A stretch of 35,644 nt of DNA. It comes from a virus. Both the position numbers and the translations under genes were made by a program. How positions within the stretch are numbered: the stretch's first letter is position 1; every line of letters starts with the position of its first letter. The stretch covers positions 1-35,644 of the IMG/VR virus record IMGVR_UViG_3300048113_000557; one strand, given 5' to 3'. Shown here piece by piece: positions 24,633 through 32,053 of the stretch. Below the pieces are notes generated by a model, which saw nothing but the letters and a program-made list of their open reading frames with translations, was not told the origin of the DNA and did no database searches.

Positions 24633-25583
24633 CTACGCAGTGGCCTCAATCAGCTGCAGCTTGCGGACGTAAACCTTTCGCATATTAGGTGATCGGTGAC
24701 CGGCCCAGTTATTGACCTGATCGCTGATACCCTTGGCCTTCAGATCGTGCAGCGTGAAGTGCTCGATGCCCTCCCTCCGCGTCCGCTCTATAAGGCGCCT
24801 CCACGCGCTCTTAAAGCCCTGTGTCGAGTACCCGTAGCAGATGTGCTCCCCACCGTTAACGTCGCTCACAGCGGCTCTGAGGCGGTCTGACCACAGGGTG
24901 ATCTCGCCCTCACTCCCCTTGCTGCGAATCACTGTCAAACCGTCCTCGACAATGTCCTCCCGGCGCAGTGCTAACACCTCCGACTTACGCATGCGGCAAA
25001 GATAGGCAAGCTCCATTATCTGTACCAGATACGGGTTTGCTAGCGCCTTGATGCTGTCAAACTCCTCGTCGGTGATGTAGCGCTGACGTGGCAGCTCCTC
25101 GTTCATGCGGACCCCCAGGCACGGGTTAGTCGGCAGCTCGTGAAGCTCGTCGGCCCAGTTCCACGCAGACTTGAGCATGGCCACCCTGCGGTTAGCTGCA
25201 ACCGGGTGCGGGTACGAGTCCAGAAAGCCACGTATCGTGCGCTTGGTGATGTGGGCAAGCTGCACACGGCCGAAAACGCCGCCCTCGATTCTAGTCGAGA
25301 GCAGCGAATCCTTGTATGTCAGGTAGTCGGCCTGAGTCTTGGTGGCCAGTCGCATAAACCGCTTCGACTTGGTGTACTCGTCCAGTAGCCACGCCAGTGT
25401 GAACATCTCGGTCTGCTGCAGGCTCCATGCCTCCCACACCTCGGCGCTCGAGGCGCCGGGTGCTGCTATGACCTGACGGGGACCCCAGTCGGGCTTGTTG
25501 TCTTTCCAGCCTAAATACGGGCGGTACTCAAACCCTCTTTTTGTTTTTGAAACGTACCTCGGTAGTGCTCTTTGATCCGTCAT
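24633..25583 (-). CDS. int: Tyrosine-recombinase integrase
   Basis: Start chosen at the ATG at 25583 (GGAG eight bases upstream), giving 316 residues; an in-frame extension to 25637 lacks a ribosome site. The catalytic domain shows the first Arg in CRMRKSEVLALR, then HFTLHDLKAKGISD (H279, with Lys282 where many relatives have Arg), GHRS (H296) and the nucleophile in KVYVRK (Tyr305). The N-terminal 60 residues form an arm-binding-type domain. It catalyses site-specific insertion into host tRNA-Arg(ACG), whose fragment lies 97 bases beyond its stop. It overlaps the DUF4224 gene by 56 bases, implying coupled translation. Confidence 0.92.
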   Translation of the reverse strand: MTDQRALPRYVSKTKRGFEYRPYLGWKDNKPDWGPRQVIAAPGASSAEVWEAWSLQQTEMFTLAWLLDEYTKSKRFMRLATKTQADYLTYKDSLLSTRIEGGVFGRVQLAHITKRTIRGFLDSYPHPVAANRRVAMLKSAWNWADELHELPTNPCLGVRMNEELPRQRYITDEEFDSIKALANPYLVQIMELAYLCRMRKSEVLALRREDIVEDGLTVIRSKGSEGEITLWSDRLRAAVSDVNGGEHICYGYSTQGFKSAWRRLIERTRREGIEHFTLHDLKAKGISDQVNNWAGHRSPNMRKVYVRKLQLIEATA

Positions 25584-25731
25584 GCCATCGCTCCAGAAGT
25601 TCGTGAGTTGTTCGTGGCTTACCGTCACTACCCACAACGTGCGGTATATGACTAGCCTTGAGCCACTCTATCACCTTTGTTTGCTGCCGACAACCTGACA
25701 GCTCCTGAAGGTCCTCAAAGCTCACCACCAT
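25528..25731 (-). CDS. DUF4224-family protein, possible excisionase/DNA-binding factor
   Basis: I place the start at 25731 because GAGGAGG lies seven bases upstream; a longer frame from 25746 would put that ribosome site inside the gene. The 67 residues (VSFEDLQELSGCRQQTKVIE then WLKASHIPHVVGSDGKPRTT) match the DUF4224 pattern, a small predicted helix-turn-helix-like family often encoded beside phage integrases. A directionality or regulatory role is inferred from that context. The tail is basic (RFKNKKRV). It overlaps both the upstream membrane-protein gene and the integrase gene. Confidence 0.75.
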   Translation of the reverse strand: MVVSFEDLQELSGCRQQTKVIEWLKASHIPHVVGSDGKPRTTHELLERWHDGSKSTTEVRFKNKKRV

Positions 25732-25876
25732 TTTCAGCCTCCTCATTCATCATCACCATGAGCACCGTGTTAGCGTTCTCAAGGTGCGTTGCCATGCGCC
25801 CTAACTTATACGTCAGGTAATTGATGTACACACCGCAGGCAACAAGCGCGCCGGCCAGTATCCATAACTCAGTCAT
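25715..25876 (-). CDS. Small single-pass membrane protein (53 aa)
   Basis: Start at 25876, preceded by GGAGG; a longer frame exists but has no ribosome site and conflicts with the adjacent gene. Residues 4-26 (LWILAGALVACGVYINYLTY) form an N-terminal membrane helix, followed by a charged helix and an acidic tail. It overlaps the gene before it (ATGACTGA) and the DUF4224 gene after it. Function unknown; small phage membrane proteins may act in lysis or exclusion. Confidence 0.7.
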   Translation of the reverse strand: MTELWILAGALVACGVYINYLTYKLGRMATHLENANTVLMVMMNEEAENGGEL

Positions 25877-26024
25877 AGCTATCCTCCGGTTGTATCTCAT
25901 AAGAAACCCAACGCCAGTCCAGCATGAACTCGCCGTGACTCTTGGCGTCACTCTGGCAGTCAAAAGGCCCCTCGGGATCTTGCTCACCACCGTCTCGGTC
26001 AAACATGACAACCCAATAATTCAT
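25869..26024 (-). CDS. Small acidic protein (51 aa) with Trp-rich C-terminus
   Basis: A 51-residue frame with GAGGAG upstream, coupled to its upstream neighbour by ATGA (26021-26024) and overlapping the downstream gene by eight bases. It reads MNYWVVMFDRDGGEQDPEGP at the start and LDWRWVSYEIQPEDSYD at the end. Composition is acidic and aromatic with one Cys. No family recognised. Overlap on both sides and a good ribosome site make it a likely real gene. Confidence 0.65.
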   Translation of the reverse strand: MNYWVVMFDRDGGEQDPEGPFDCQSDAKSHGEFMLDWRWVSYEIQPEDSYD

Positions 26025-26242
26025 GTCAGCTCCTCGATAACCCACCAGACGTTAAACACCAGCAGCGCAACAACTACGCCGTAGTAAATCGCCTGCTCCC
26101 ACTTCTGCCAATCCCTCACTTTCCTATCCTCCTTAGTCATACATGAGCGACCCCTAAACATGGTGTCTAGGTGATCTATAATCAGAAAAACAGCGAGGGC
26201 TAGGCCCCCGCTAATCAGTACCCACTCAGTGACGGTAATCAC
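26021..26242 (-). CDS. Two-helix membrane protein (73 aa), holin-like candidate
   Basis: GTG start at 26242 in a TAGTG overlap with the upstream gene. Two hydrophobic segments (about 4-24, VTEWVLISGGLALAVFLIID, and 52-70, AIYYGVVVALLVFNVWWVIE) flank a basic loop (RGRSCMTKEDRKVRDWQKW). Two-helix proteins of this size include class II holins, but position in the early block argues against a simple lysis role. Function is unproven. Confidence 0.65.
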   Translation of the reverse strand: MITVTEWVLISGGLALAVFLIIDHLDTMFRGRSCMTKEDRKVRDWQKWEQAIYYGVVVALLVFNVWWVIEELT

Positions 26243-26544
26243 TAGAACGGGATGTCGTCTGCAGGCGCCAGAGCCCCTACGGGGTGGTTAGCCGGTGCAG
26301 ATGCCTTGTCGGGGTCAGGCTTCCATGTGTCGACCTTTGAGTAGAACTTGCCGTTCTTCGACTCGAGGTTCTGGATGTTGACCCACTCCTCGCCGGGGTT
26401 CTCCGCTAGGTAGCCCTTAAACCACTCCCGGAACTGGGCGACGTTGATGCTGACAGTGCCCAATACAAAGTCAGGCGCTCCGTCACGCTTGGGCTTTGGG
26501 TACATACCGTTGACCATTAGGTTGTCGTCTGCGTATTGGCTCAT
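26242..26544 (-). CDS. SSB-like single-stranded DNA-binding protein
   Basis: A 100-residue protein whose C-terminus is ALAPADDIPF, the acidic DDIPF tip used by bacterial and phage SSBs to recruit partner proteins. The first 75 residues (VLGTVSINVAQFREWFKGYL then NIQNLESKNGKFYSKVDTW) fit a small OB-type fold. It overlaps the annealing-protein gene by four bases, and recombinase plus SSB is a common phage pairing. I infer that it coats single strands during replication and annealing. The tip is clear; the fold assignment is less so. Confidence 0.7.
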   Translation of the reverse strand: MSQYADDNLMVNGMYPKPKRDGAPDFVLGTVSINVAQFREWFKGYLAENPGEEWVNIQNLESKNGKFYSKVDTWKPDPDKASAPANHPVGALAPADDIPF

Positions 26545-27254
26545 GCTTTGATCCTTTTCATTTCAGATTGTTGGGTAGCGTCCAGTCGTGCCCATAGGGC
26601 CTGCCGCTCGTAGGTGGTTAACTCGTTGACTGTCTCAGCCAGCAACATGCTGTCCTCGTTAGCAATCGCCTCCTCAATTGCCGTCTTAACCTCAGTGAAA
26701 AACTGCTCAGCCTGCTTGAGCATAGCCCTGTGTGCTTCCTTGTAGGACGTCTTCTTGCCGGGCGGTGCACCGTTAAACAACTCGACCTGATCGACCTCTG
26801 ACAGGCTGTTGATGAACTGGTGGAACGCTACAGCGTCACCAGCGTCAATCAGCGCCTGAGCCCTCTCATAGCCGCTCTCAGTGACTACCGATTTCATGTC
26901 ACCCAAGTACAGGGAGATGCCGATACCGTGCATGGCGATGCACTTAACTAGGCACCTCATCTGTGCGCTGTTGTAGTCAAACGCGCTAGGGTTAGCCAGC
27001 GGCTTGTTGCGGTGGTCCAGTACAGGCAGCTGCATCTCATGCGTTAGCCCGTCAACCGTCACCGTGACCCGGACCATGACCGTCTCGTTGGGCAGTATGA
27101 TCGGCTCCAGCCACTCATACGTTGCCTGCGGGAAGTGATCCATCAAGCTTGCCCACGCCACAGACCAGCTCAGGTACGACAGGCCGCCGTGCTTGACCTC
27201 CACGCCGTGGCTGACATCTACCCGGCTAAGCTTTCGCCAGTTGCTCTCACTCAT
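26541..27254 (-). CDS. Sak3/DUF1071-type single-strand annealing protein
   Basis: A 237-residue protein with the DUF1071 pattern: HGGLSYLSWSVAWASLMDHF (residues 22-41), then a beta-rich part, then FDYNSAQMRCLVKCIAMHGI followed by GISLYLGD (about 90-117). This family is linked to phage recombinases (Sak3 group) that anneal complementary single strands. The C-terminal part is a charged helical region. GAGGAG precedes the ATG by eight bases, and the start overlaps the DUF3310 stop. With the adjacent SSB-like protein it forms a recombination pair. Confidence 0.75.
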   Translation of the reverse strand: MSESNWRKLSRVDVSHGVEVKHGGLSYLSWSVAWASLMDHFPQATYEWLEPIILPNETVMVRVTVTVDGLTHEMQLPVLDHRNKPLANPSAFDYNSAQMRCLVKCIAMHGIGISLYLGDMKSVVTESGYERAQALIDAGDAVAFHQFINSLSEVDQVELFNGAPPGKKTSYKEAHRAMLKQAEQFFTEVKTAIEEAIANEDSMLLAETVNELTTYERQALWARLDATQQSEMKRIKA

Positions 27255-27570
27255 TCTCTAGCTCCTCTATTAACCAACCCAGATATACCTGCGCCTTGCG
27301 TAGATCCTCTATCGGCTTGCCCTTGACCTTGTAGCGGTGCGTGTACTTCAGCACGTTGCCCTCGAGGTAGCTCTCAAACTCCTCGCCCAGCTGCTGGCGT
27401 ATGTAGTCAATGCACTCCACCTCACCGCCCGTATAGTGGCTGGGCTGCTCCACCTCGTCAGGCAGTGACCGGGTGCCGGCCTTGTATCTGGTCCTGTGGT
27501 CGTGAAACGTTGCCTTGCGCCCTAGCGTGTCCCACTCCGCTGGCGTCACGTCGTCGATGCTGTCAGTCAT
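27247..27570 (-). CDS. DUF3310 family protein (107 aa)
   Basis: Residues 42-105 carry the DUF3310 signature: PSHYTGGEVECIDYIRQQLG, then YLEGNVLKYTHRYKVKGKPI, then EDLRKAQVYLGWLIEELE. These proteins are frequent in phage replication blocks and were sometimes described as nucleotide kinase-like, but their role is not established. GGAGG lies just upstream of the ATG, which overlaps the stop of the phosphoesterase gene (ATGA). Confidence 0.85.
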   Translation of the reverse strand: MTDSIDDVTPAEWDTLGRKATFHDHRTRYKAGTRSLPDEVEQPSHYTGGEVECIDYIRQQLGEEFESYLEGNVLKYTHRYKVKGKPIEDLRKAQVYLGWLIEELENE

Positions 27571-28256
27571 GCGACCCTCCTTATCTTGCTGCCAAGGTTC
27601 ATGGGCTCCGCATAGGGCAGCCCGTCGATTACTACACCGCAGCCGATGATCGGCTTGTTCTTGAAGTTCCTGCCATAGGCAAAGGCCATGCTGCTGTTAT
27701 CGACACCGCATCCCACCGCCAGTCCCCACACCAGCTCCCTGTCGCTTGCCGTGTAGCTCACGCCAAAGTTGCTGTGGTTGTGCCCGGTCACCGTGCATTG
27801 CATGCGCTGCTTCGCGTCGTTGCGGAAGCCGTTAACACCGTTGGCGGTCTCGCCGTGGTGGTAGAGCACGCCGTCTATCTCGACCTGATCCTCGACCTCC
27901 CAACCCGGAGGCATCTGGAACAGGTCCTCAATCGGCCGCATGTAGATCGTGGGCTCCATGCCCAGCTTCTTGAGCTGCCTTGCGGGTATCCTGTCGTGGT
28001 TGCCCATTATCAGGGTCAAATATGGGAACGCCTCATACCATCCCTGAGCGCGCTCTAGCGCGTGCTCGTGCTCCCCGTGGACGTTGTGCAGCACCGGCTC
28101 GCTGTCGTGGAAGCTAAGACTGTGGTTGTCGAAGAAGTCACCGATGTGGATGACCGTATCAACCTCCCACTGATCAAAGGTTTCCCGACAGAACTCTAGG
28201 TAGCCCGGCTGCTCATAGGGTAGGTGTGTGTCACCAATTATCCCTACTCTACTCAT
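27567..28256 (-). CDS. Calcineurin-like metallophosphoesterase
   Basis: Start at 28256, where GGAGG lies nine bases upstream and ATGA overlaps the previous stop; a longer frame would run into that gene. The 229 residues contain all the metal-binding motifs in order: GDTH (8-11), IGDFFDNH (38-45), GNHD (85-88), HHG (133-135) and GHNH (158-161). The enzyme hydrolyses phosphoester bonds using two metal ions. In phages, relatives have been linked to nucleic-acid processing or dephosphorylation of DNA ends, but the substrate here cannot be read from sequence. Confidence 0.88.
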   Translation of the reverse strand: MSRVGIIGDTHLPYEQPGYLEFCRETFDQWEVDTVIHIGDFFDNHSLSFHDSEPVLHNVHGEHEHALERAQGWYEAFPYLTLIMGNHDRIPARQLKKLGMEPTIYMRPIEDLFQMPPGWEVEDQVEIDGVLYHHGETANGVNGFRNDAKQRMQCTVTGHNHSNFGVSYTASDRELVWGLAVGCGVDNSSMAFAYGRNFKNKPIIGCGVVIDGLPYAEPMNLGSKIRRVA

Positions 28257-28657
28257 AGCTTTCGCCTCCAGTGGTCTGGCAGGGTCTCTGCCGTGAACCA
28301 TGCAAAGTCGTGCTTGTCGCACCACTCGCTGATTGATGCTCGGGTTCCGTCTTTCCGTCGGACTGCTCCGGGCATGTTGGTGTTGGGGTTCTGGAGGATG
28401 AAAACCAGCTCCTCCGTCGGCTTGAGGCCATCCCTGACCGCAAGGTATTTCCGTGTCTCTGTCCGATCTCTGAACCTCCCCTTAGCCTCTACATAGGTCG
28501 TCGTGCCGTCGTCGTTCCACACCACCCAGTCAGGCTCGTAGCGGCTCTCTATCGAGTAGTAGAGCCGGCAGTCCTCCGGGTGGTAGTTGGCCTCCGTTGG
28601 GTCGAGGATCGCGTACAGCTTCCTCTCAAACCCGCTGTCGAAATGAACATCACTCAT
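28253..28657 (-). CDS. T7 endonuclease I-like Holliday junction resolvase
   Basis: A 134-residue PDDEXK nuclease. E11 (FERKL), D43 (YEPDWVV) and E57-x-K59 (YVEAKG) match the catalytic layout of T7 gp3 (E20, D55, E65, K67). RDRTETRKYLAVRDGLKP and VFILQNPN also fit the family. The enzyme would cut branched DNA before packaging, consistent with the annealing-protein-based replication nearby. ATGA overlaps with both neighbours imply translational coupling. Confidence 0.88.
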   Translation of the reverse strand: MSDVHFDSGFERKLYAILDPTEANYHPEDCRLYYSIESRYEPDWVVWNDDGTTTYVEAKGRFRDRTETRKYLAVRDGLKPTEELVFILQNPNTNMPGAVRRKDGTRASISEWCDKHDFAWFTAETLPDHWRRKL

Positions 28658-28839
28658 TTGCCGCTCCTTGCTGCTACCTGGCAGTGATCCATCACCATCT
28701 GCTTGATGTGATCCGGGACCCTCTCAAAGAGGGCCCGGCGCTTGGTCTTACAGGCTAGGGACATGATCTCCTCGGCCCACTTGCGTGGGCGCTTCTCATC
28801 AATCATTGCCCCGACGTCATCGACTTTCTTCTTAGCCAC
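28654..28839 (-). CDS. Small basic helical protein (61 aa)
   Basis: GTG start at 28839 forms TAGTG with the reductase stop and has GGGG seven bases upstream; a second GTG at 28857 lies inside the reductase gene. The residues (VAKKKVDDVGAMIDEKRPRK then WAEEIMSLACKTKRRALF) are basic and helical with two Cys. I do not recognise a family. Its coupling to the resolvase gene suggests a nucleic-acid-related role, which is inference only. Confidence 0.65.
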   Translation of the reverse strand: MAKKKVDDVGAMIDEKRPRKWAEEIMSLACKTKRRALFERVPDHIKQMVMDHCQVAARSGK

Positions 28840-30746
28840 TAGACGCCCCACTCGCACTTGTCGCCAACACAGGCCAAGGTCTGCGACCCGGTTGTGTTGT
28901 CCGACTGCTCGAACGACTTCAGCTCGTCCCAGTTGATCTTGGGCATAGCCTTGACCGCGGCCCTGTAGGTCTCCGCGTCACACTCTTGGTAGGGCGCCTG
29001 CTTGTAGGTGCCGCCGTCAAATGGCAGGAAGGACATGCCAATCATTGAGTCCCAGTGCTTCCAGATCCATGAGCACACGTCAAACCACGAATCGTCCGTG
29101 TAATAAGCGGTGAGACTAACGGTATGGTCCGCCCATGCGCCCCCATAAATCCGAGCAAGCTCAAGCTGGTCAATAGAGCCAACATCGGCAACAGTAAGCG
29201 CCGTCTTGGGTGATGCGACTGGGAAGCTAAATACAACAGTGTTCTCCGGTTTCATGGCGCAGGGCTCGTTAGGCACACCCTGAGCGATTAGGAAGTCCGT
29301 CAGCGGGTCCTTAACGTCCTGCCGAACGGTGCGTATGTAGTGCTTGCTATACCGCGGGTGAATGCCGCTGGCCGTGTCACACAGCTGGCTGACCGTGCCG
29401 CTAGGCTTGACCGTGGTGATCGCCACCGACGGGTTAATGCCCAGCTTCTTGGCCCACTCCTTGTTGACCTTGACCGTAACGGCCCGTAGATCACGCAGCC
29501 AGTCGGTGAGGACCTTCTCGCCCTTCCTGCCAGACATGACCGGGTGGTCACAGATGCCGGTGAAGCTGACACCTAGCAGGCGCTCCTCCTCGGCGTTGTT
29601 CTTCCACTTAGCCCGCAGGTAGCGGAAGCCGGTCAGGCTAGACTGCAGAGTGCCCATTATCGTGGCGTACCTGACCTTGTACTTCAGCGTCTCGAGCGTG
29701 TCCTCGGGGCGGATGATGACCTCGGTTAGATTGCATAGCCCAGCACTACGCAGCAGGATCTCAGCGCAGGGGTTGCAGCCAAAGTCGTGGTCAGCCTCAC
29801 GCACACCGAGTGCCTCGAGCTTCTTCTTGGCGCCCTCGCGGTTAAAGATCCCACGCTCGCCAGAGTAAGAGTCGTACAGGCTCTTTAGCTCAGTCTGGAA
29901 CACACCGAAGTCAGGCTTCTCTGTGTACACGGCTGAGTTGTTAGCCAGCGCACGCTGAGGGTCATGCTTCCACCACTCGCCGGTCTTCAGTGAACGGTGG
30001 CGGTCATCGCTGACGTTGCCCAGTGAGATCATTGCAGATCGGCGGACGCCGCCTACAACGACAACCTCACCAATCTTGCAGCAGATGTCGTGGACCTCAG
30101 TGCTGTTAAGCTTGCGCCCGGCTGCACCCTTGAACACGCGCACAGTGAACTCAAACAGGTCTACCAGCGGAGCCGGTCCGGATGCACGGCCGCCCATAGT
30201 CTTGAGCTTAGCGCCTGCAGGGCGCACGCCTGACACGTCCCACTTGGGAACCTCACCGATATACAACATTGAGATCAGCTGCTTGAATGCAGTGGCCCAA
30301 CCTCTCTTGCTGTCGCCCACAATTATGGTTGTGTCGGTGGCTGCCAGCTGCTCCGCAACCTCTGGCAGCTTGCTGACTGACTGGCGCTCTACTGAGTATC
30401 CCACGCCACAGCCGCACATCAGGAGAAACATGGCTTCGTCAAACGCTCGGGGGTGGTCAATGGCCACGTAGGCACAGTTAAAGGCGCAGGTATTATCCCT
30501 AGCCAACGCATCGCCAGCGGCCCACAGTGCGCGCATAGAGGGCATGACCTGCATGTCACGTATCATGTTGAAGATTTCAGACTTGGTTGCTAGGTCGACC
30601 TTGTCGTCCCAGAAGTCAGCGTAACGCTGGCAGGTCTCGTCCCACGTCTCGCGGCGGCCCTCGCTGTCGAGCCACCGAGCATATCGACTTTGGTGGATAA
30701 GCGTCTGGTAATCCGACATCGTACTGCTAAACTCAAAGTTGTTCAT
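28839..30746 (-). CDS. Class II (adenosylcobalamin-dependent) ribonucleotide reductase
   Basis: Start at 30746, with AGGA upstream; a TTG six bases further is part of the leader. The 635 residues resemble monomeric B12-dependent ribonucleoside-triphosphate reductase of the Lactobacillus leichmannii type. Cys87 (NTCAFNC) and Cys338 (SAGLCNLTE) form the reductant pair. The radical Cys327 and Glu329 lie in the finger loop (GCNPCAEI), 11 residues from Cys338 as in that enzyme. The C-terminal CVGDKC (626-631) is the CX4C re-reduction pair. It makes dNTPs for replication without oxygen or a second subunit but needs host-supplied cobalamin. Confidence 0.9.
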   Translation of the reverse strand: MNNFEFSSTMSDYQTLIHQSRYARWLDSEGRRETWDETCQRYADFWDDKVDLATKSEIFNMIRDMQVMPSMRALWAAGDALARDNTCAFNCAYVAIDHPRAFDEAMFLLMCGCGVGYSVERQSVSKLPEVAEQLAATDTTIIVGDSKRGWATAFKQLISMLYIGEVPKWDVSGVRPAGAKLKTMGGRASGPAPLVDLFEFTVRVFKGAAGRKLNSTEVHDICCKIGEVVVVGGVRRSAMISLGNVSDDRHRSLKTGEWWKHDPQRALANNSAVYTEKPDFGVFQTELKSLYDSYSGERGIFNREGAKKKLEALGVREADHDFGCNPCAEILLRSAGLCNLTEVIIRPEDTLETLKYKVRYATIMGTLQSSLTGFRYLRAKWKNNAEEERLLGVSFTGICDHPVMSGRKGEKVLTDWLRDLRAVTVKVNKEWAKKLGINPSVAITTVKPSGTVSQLCDTASGIHPRYSKHYIRTVRQDVKDPLTDFLIAQGVPNEPCAMKPENTVVFSFPVASPKTALTVADVGSIDQLELARIYGGAWADHTVSLTAYYTDDSWFDVCSWIWKHWDSMIGMSFLPFDGGTYKQAPYQECDAETYRAAVKAMPKINWDELKSFEQSDNTTGSQTLACVGDKCEWGV

Positions 30747-30769
30747 AAGCAATCCTTTACTAGGCTAGA

Positions 30770-31045
30770 TTAAATGTTAGACAGGACAACCAAGAAGGCG
30801 CTAAACCCGAGGATCGCAGCGACGGCCCATGAGATCAGCTCGGGCATGGTTGCTCCCATGATCGGGGACCGCTTGTACTTGCGGTAGTAGTCCGGGTCGT
30901 TGATCTTCATCTTGATGTTGGCGATTGCCTGCGGGGTGCGTCCGAAGTAGGCAGCCATGTCGTAGTTACTGTGGCCCTTCTCCATCATCTCCGACAGCTC
31001 GTCGAGCTGCTTTTGCGTCCAGTTCTGTGCGCCTTTAGTTCTCAT
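30770..31045 (-). CDS. Myb/SANT-like HTH protein with C-terminal membrane anchor (91 aa)
   Basis: Residues about 8-48 (NWTQKQLDELSEMMEKGHSN then YDMAAYFGRTPQAIANIKMK) resemble a Myb/SANT-type DNA-binding helix trio. The C-terminal 22 residues (ISWAVAAILGFSAFLVVLSN) are a membrane helix. This would tether a DNA-binding domain to the membrane. A GAGGAGGG site precedes the ATG, which overlaps the upstream stop (ATGA). Function unknown; a regulator or replication anchor is possible. Confidence 0.7.
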   Translation of the reverse strand: MRTKGAQNWTQKQLDELSEMMEKGHSNYDMAAYFGRTPQAIANIKMKINDPDYYRKYKRSPIMGATMPELISWAVAAILGFSAFLVVLSNI

Positions 31046-31272
31046 AACCCGCCCTCCTCAAGTATCCTCAGAGCCCTCGCCTCGTGCTGCTTAGCCTCCT
31101 TGACTGCGTAGTGGGCGCGGTGCTGATTGATTAAACCCACAATGATCCAGACAAAGGCCCACAGGCCCGCAGTAATAAGCGTCAGAATCAGGTGCAGTAC
31201 ATGGTTGGTTTTGGGTGCGTCGGCTCGTAGCCGGTCAGCACGTAACATTGTTGCTTGGTAGTGGTTGCTCAT
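31042..31272 (-). CDS. Small membrane protein, superinfection-immunity-like candidate (76 aa)
   Basis: A 76-residue protein with a hydrophobic region at about 26-50 (HLILTLITAGLWAFVWIIVG), probably one or two short helices, between a basic N-terminus and a charged helical C-terminus. The TLIT-GLW--W pattern is seen in small membrane proteins that include the T4 Imm-type superinfection immunity group; the match is short. A weak GAGGG ribosome site precedes the ATG. Confidence 0.6.
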   Translation of the reverse strand: MSNHYQATMLRADRLRADAPKTNHVLHLILTLITAGLWAFVWIIVGLINQHRAHYAVKEAKQHEARALRILEEGGL

Positions 31273-31282
31273 GGCTTAGCCC

Positions 31283-31675
31283 TCAGTAGATTTCGTCATA
31301 GGTTTGTGATGCCTGACTGGTGGTGGACCGCTTTACCACGTCGTACTCGGTCACCATGTCCACGCAGGAGCCGTACATAAAGTCGCGGAACCCGTTAGCG
31401 TCTCCATACTTCTCGAGGACGTCTTCCCAGTTATAAGCGGCGCGCTGGTAGGTCACGAAAACGACTAGGCTGGACAGCTTCTCAATGTCGGTGGCCTTTT
31501 CACTGATGACGATTTTCCACTGGGCATTTATCACGCTACTCAGCTTGTCCTCGGTAGCGTGGTTCATTGCGTAGTTGATTGCGTCTACACATGAGTCGTC
31601 ATCTGCCGACACAAACCCGGACGCGGCGATCAGTGCCGCCGCTGCTGCTGCCTTTACAGTTTTAGTAGAGATCAT
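31283..31675 (-). CDS. Secreted/periplasmic protein of unknown function (130 aa)
   Basis: A Sec signal peptide (MISTKTVKAAAAAALIAASG, cleavage near residue 24 after FVSA) is followed by an acidic mature domain with two Cys (about 29 and 103), a likely disulphide. AAGGAG lies about nine bases before the ATG. It overlaps the upstream gene by 14 bases. A periplasmic product from the early block suggests alteration of the host envelope, e.g. exclusion of other phages, but this is inference. Confidence 0.7.
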   Translation of the reverse strand: MISTKTVKAAAAAALIAASGFVSADDDSCVDAINYAMNHATEDKLSSVINAQWKIVISEKATDIEKLSSLVVFVTYQRAAYNWEDVLEKYGDANGFRDFMYGSCVDMVTEYDVVKRSTTSQASQTYDEIY

Positions 31676-31856
31676 TTTCTAGCTCCTTCATTTCAATGCG
31701 TCGTCGCTTCTCAATCACCACCATGGCAATCAGCCGGCTGGCCTCTGTCTTGGTGCCCTCTGGACACACGGAGCCCACACAGGCCACTGCTATGTCCAGC
31801 AGGGTGTCTAGGTCCTCGTCGTCCATTAGCGTCTGGCAAAAGTTGTCAGTGTTCAT
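31662..31856 (-). CDS. Small acidic protein (64 aa)
   Basis: Start at 31856 from the ATGA overlap with the upstream stop; an extension to 31877 lies inside that gene. The sequence (MNTDNFCQTLMDDEDLDTLL then DIAVACVGSVC) is acidic with three Cys in the first 32 residues, then helical and basic. No family recognised. Coupled on both sides, so probably a true gene. Confidence 0.65.
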   Translation of the reverse strand: MNTDNFCQTLMDDEDLDTLLDIAVACVGSVCPEGTKTEASRLIAMVVIEKRRRIEMKELENDLY

Positions 31857-32053
31857 AGCTCTAGCGCCTCCCAGCACTCGTTATAGATAGCGTCGTCGTC
31901 GAACAGAGTGTCGACGTCCTGACCGGACTCTGAGCGCACGTAAATGATCTCAAGGTCCGTTTCCAGGTAGTCGGCCTCGTAGCCGATGTTGAGCGTTACA
32001 GCGCCCAGCTCGTCGACCTCAAAGTCAAGTTGAAGCTCTCCCTTATCAATCAT
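31853..32053 (-). CDS. Small very acidic protein (66 aa)
   Basis: Start taken at the ATG at 32053, which overlaps the helicase stop by eight bases with GTGAG upstream; a GTG two codons earlier is an alternative. The protein is strongly acidic (DKGELQLDFEVDELGAVTLN; later QDVDTLFDDDAIYNECWEA) and may mimic DNA charge, though that is speculation. No family recognised. Confidence 0.65.
   Translation of the reverse strand: MIDKGELQLDFEVDELGAVTLNIGYEADYLETDLEIIYVRSESGQDVDTLFDDDAIYNECWEALEL

Noticed and set aside
26021-26242. Firm holin assignment for the two-helix membrane protein
   Set aside because: Topology alone is not enough; it sits in the early block and no endolysin gene is adjacent.
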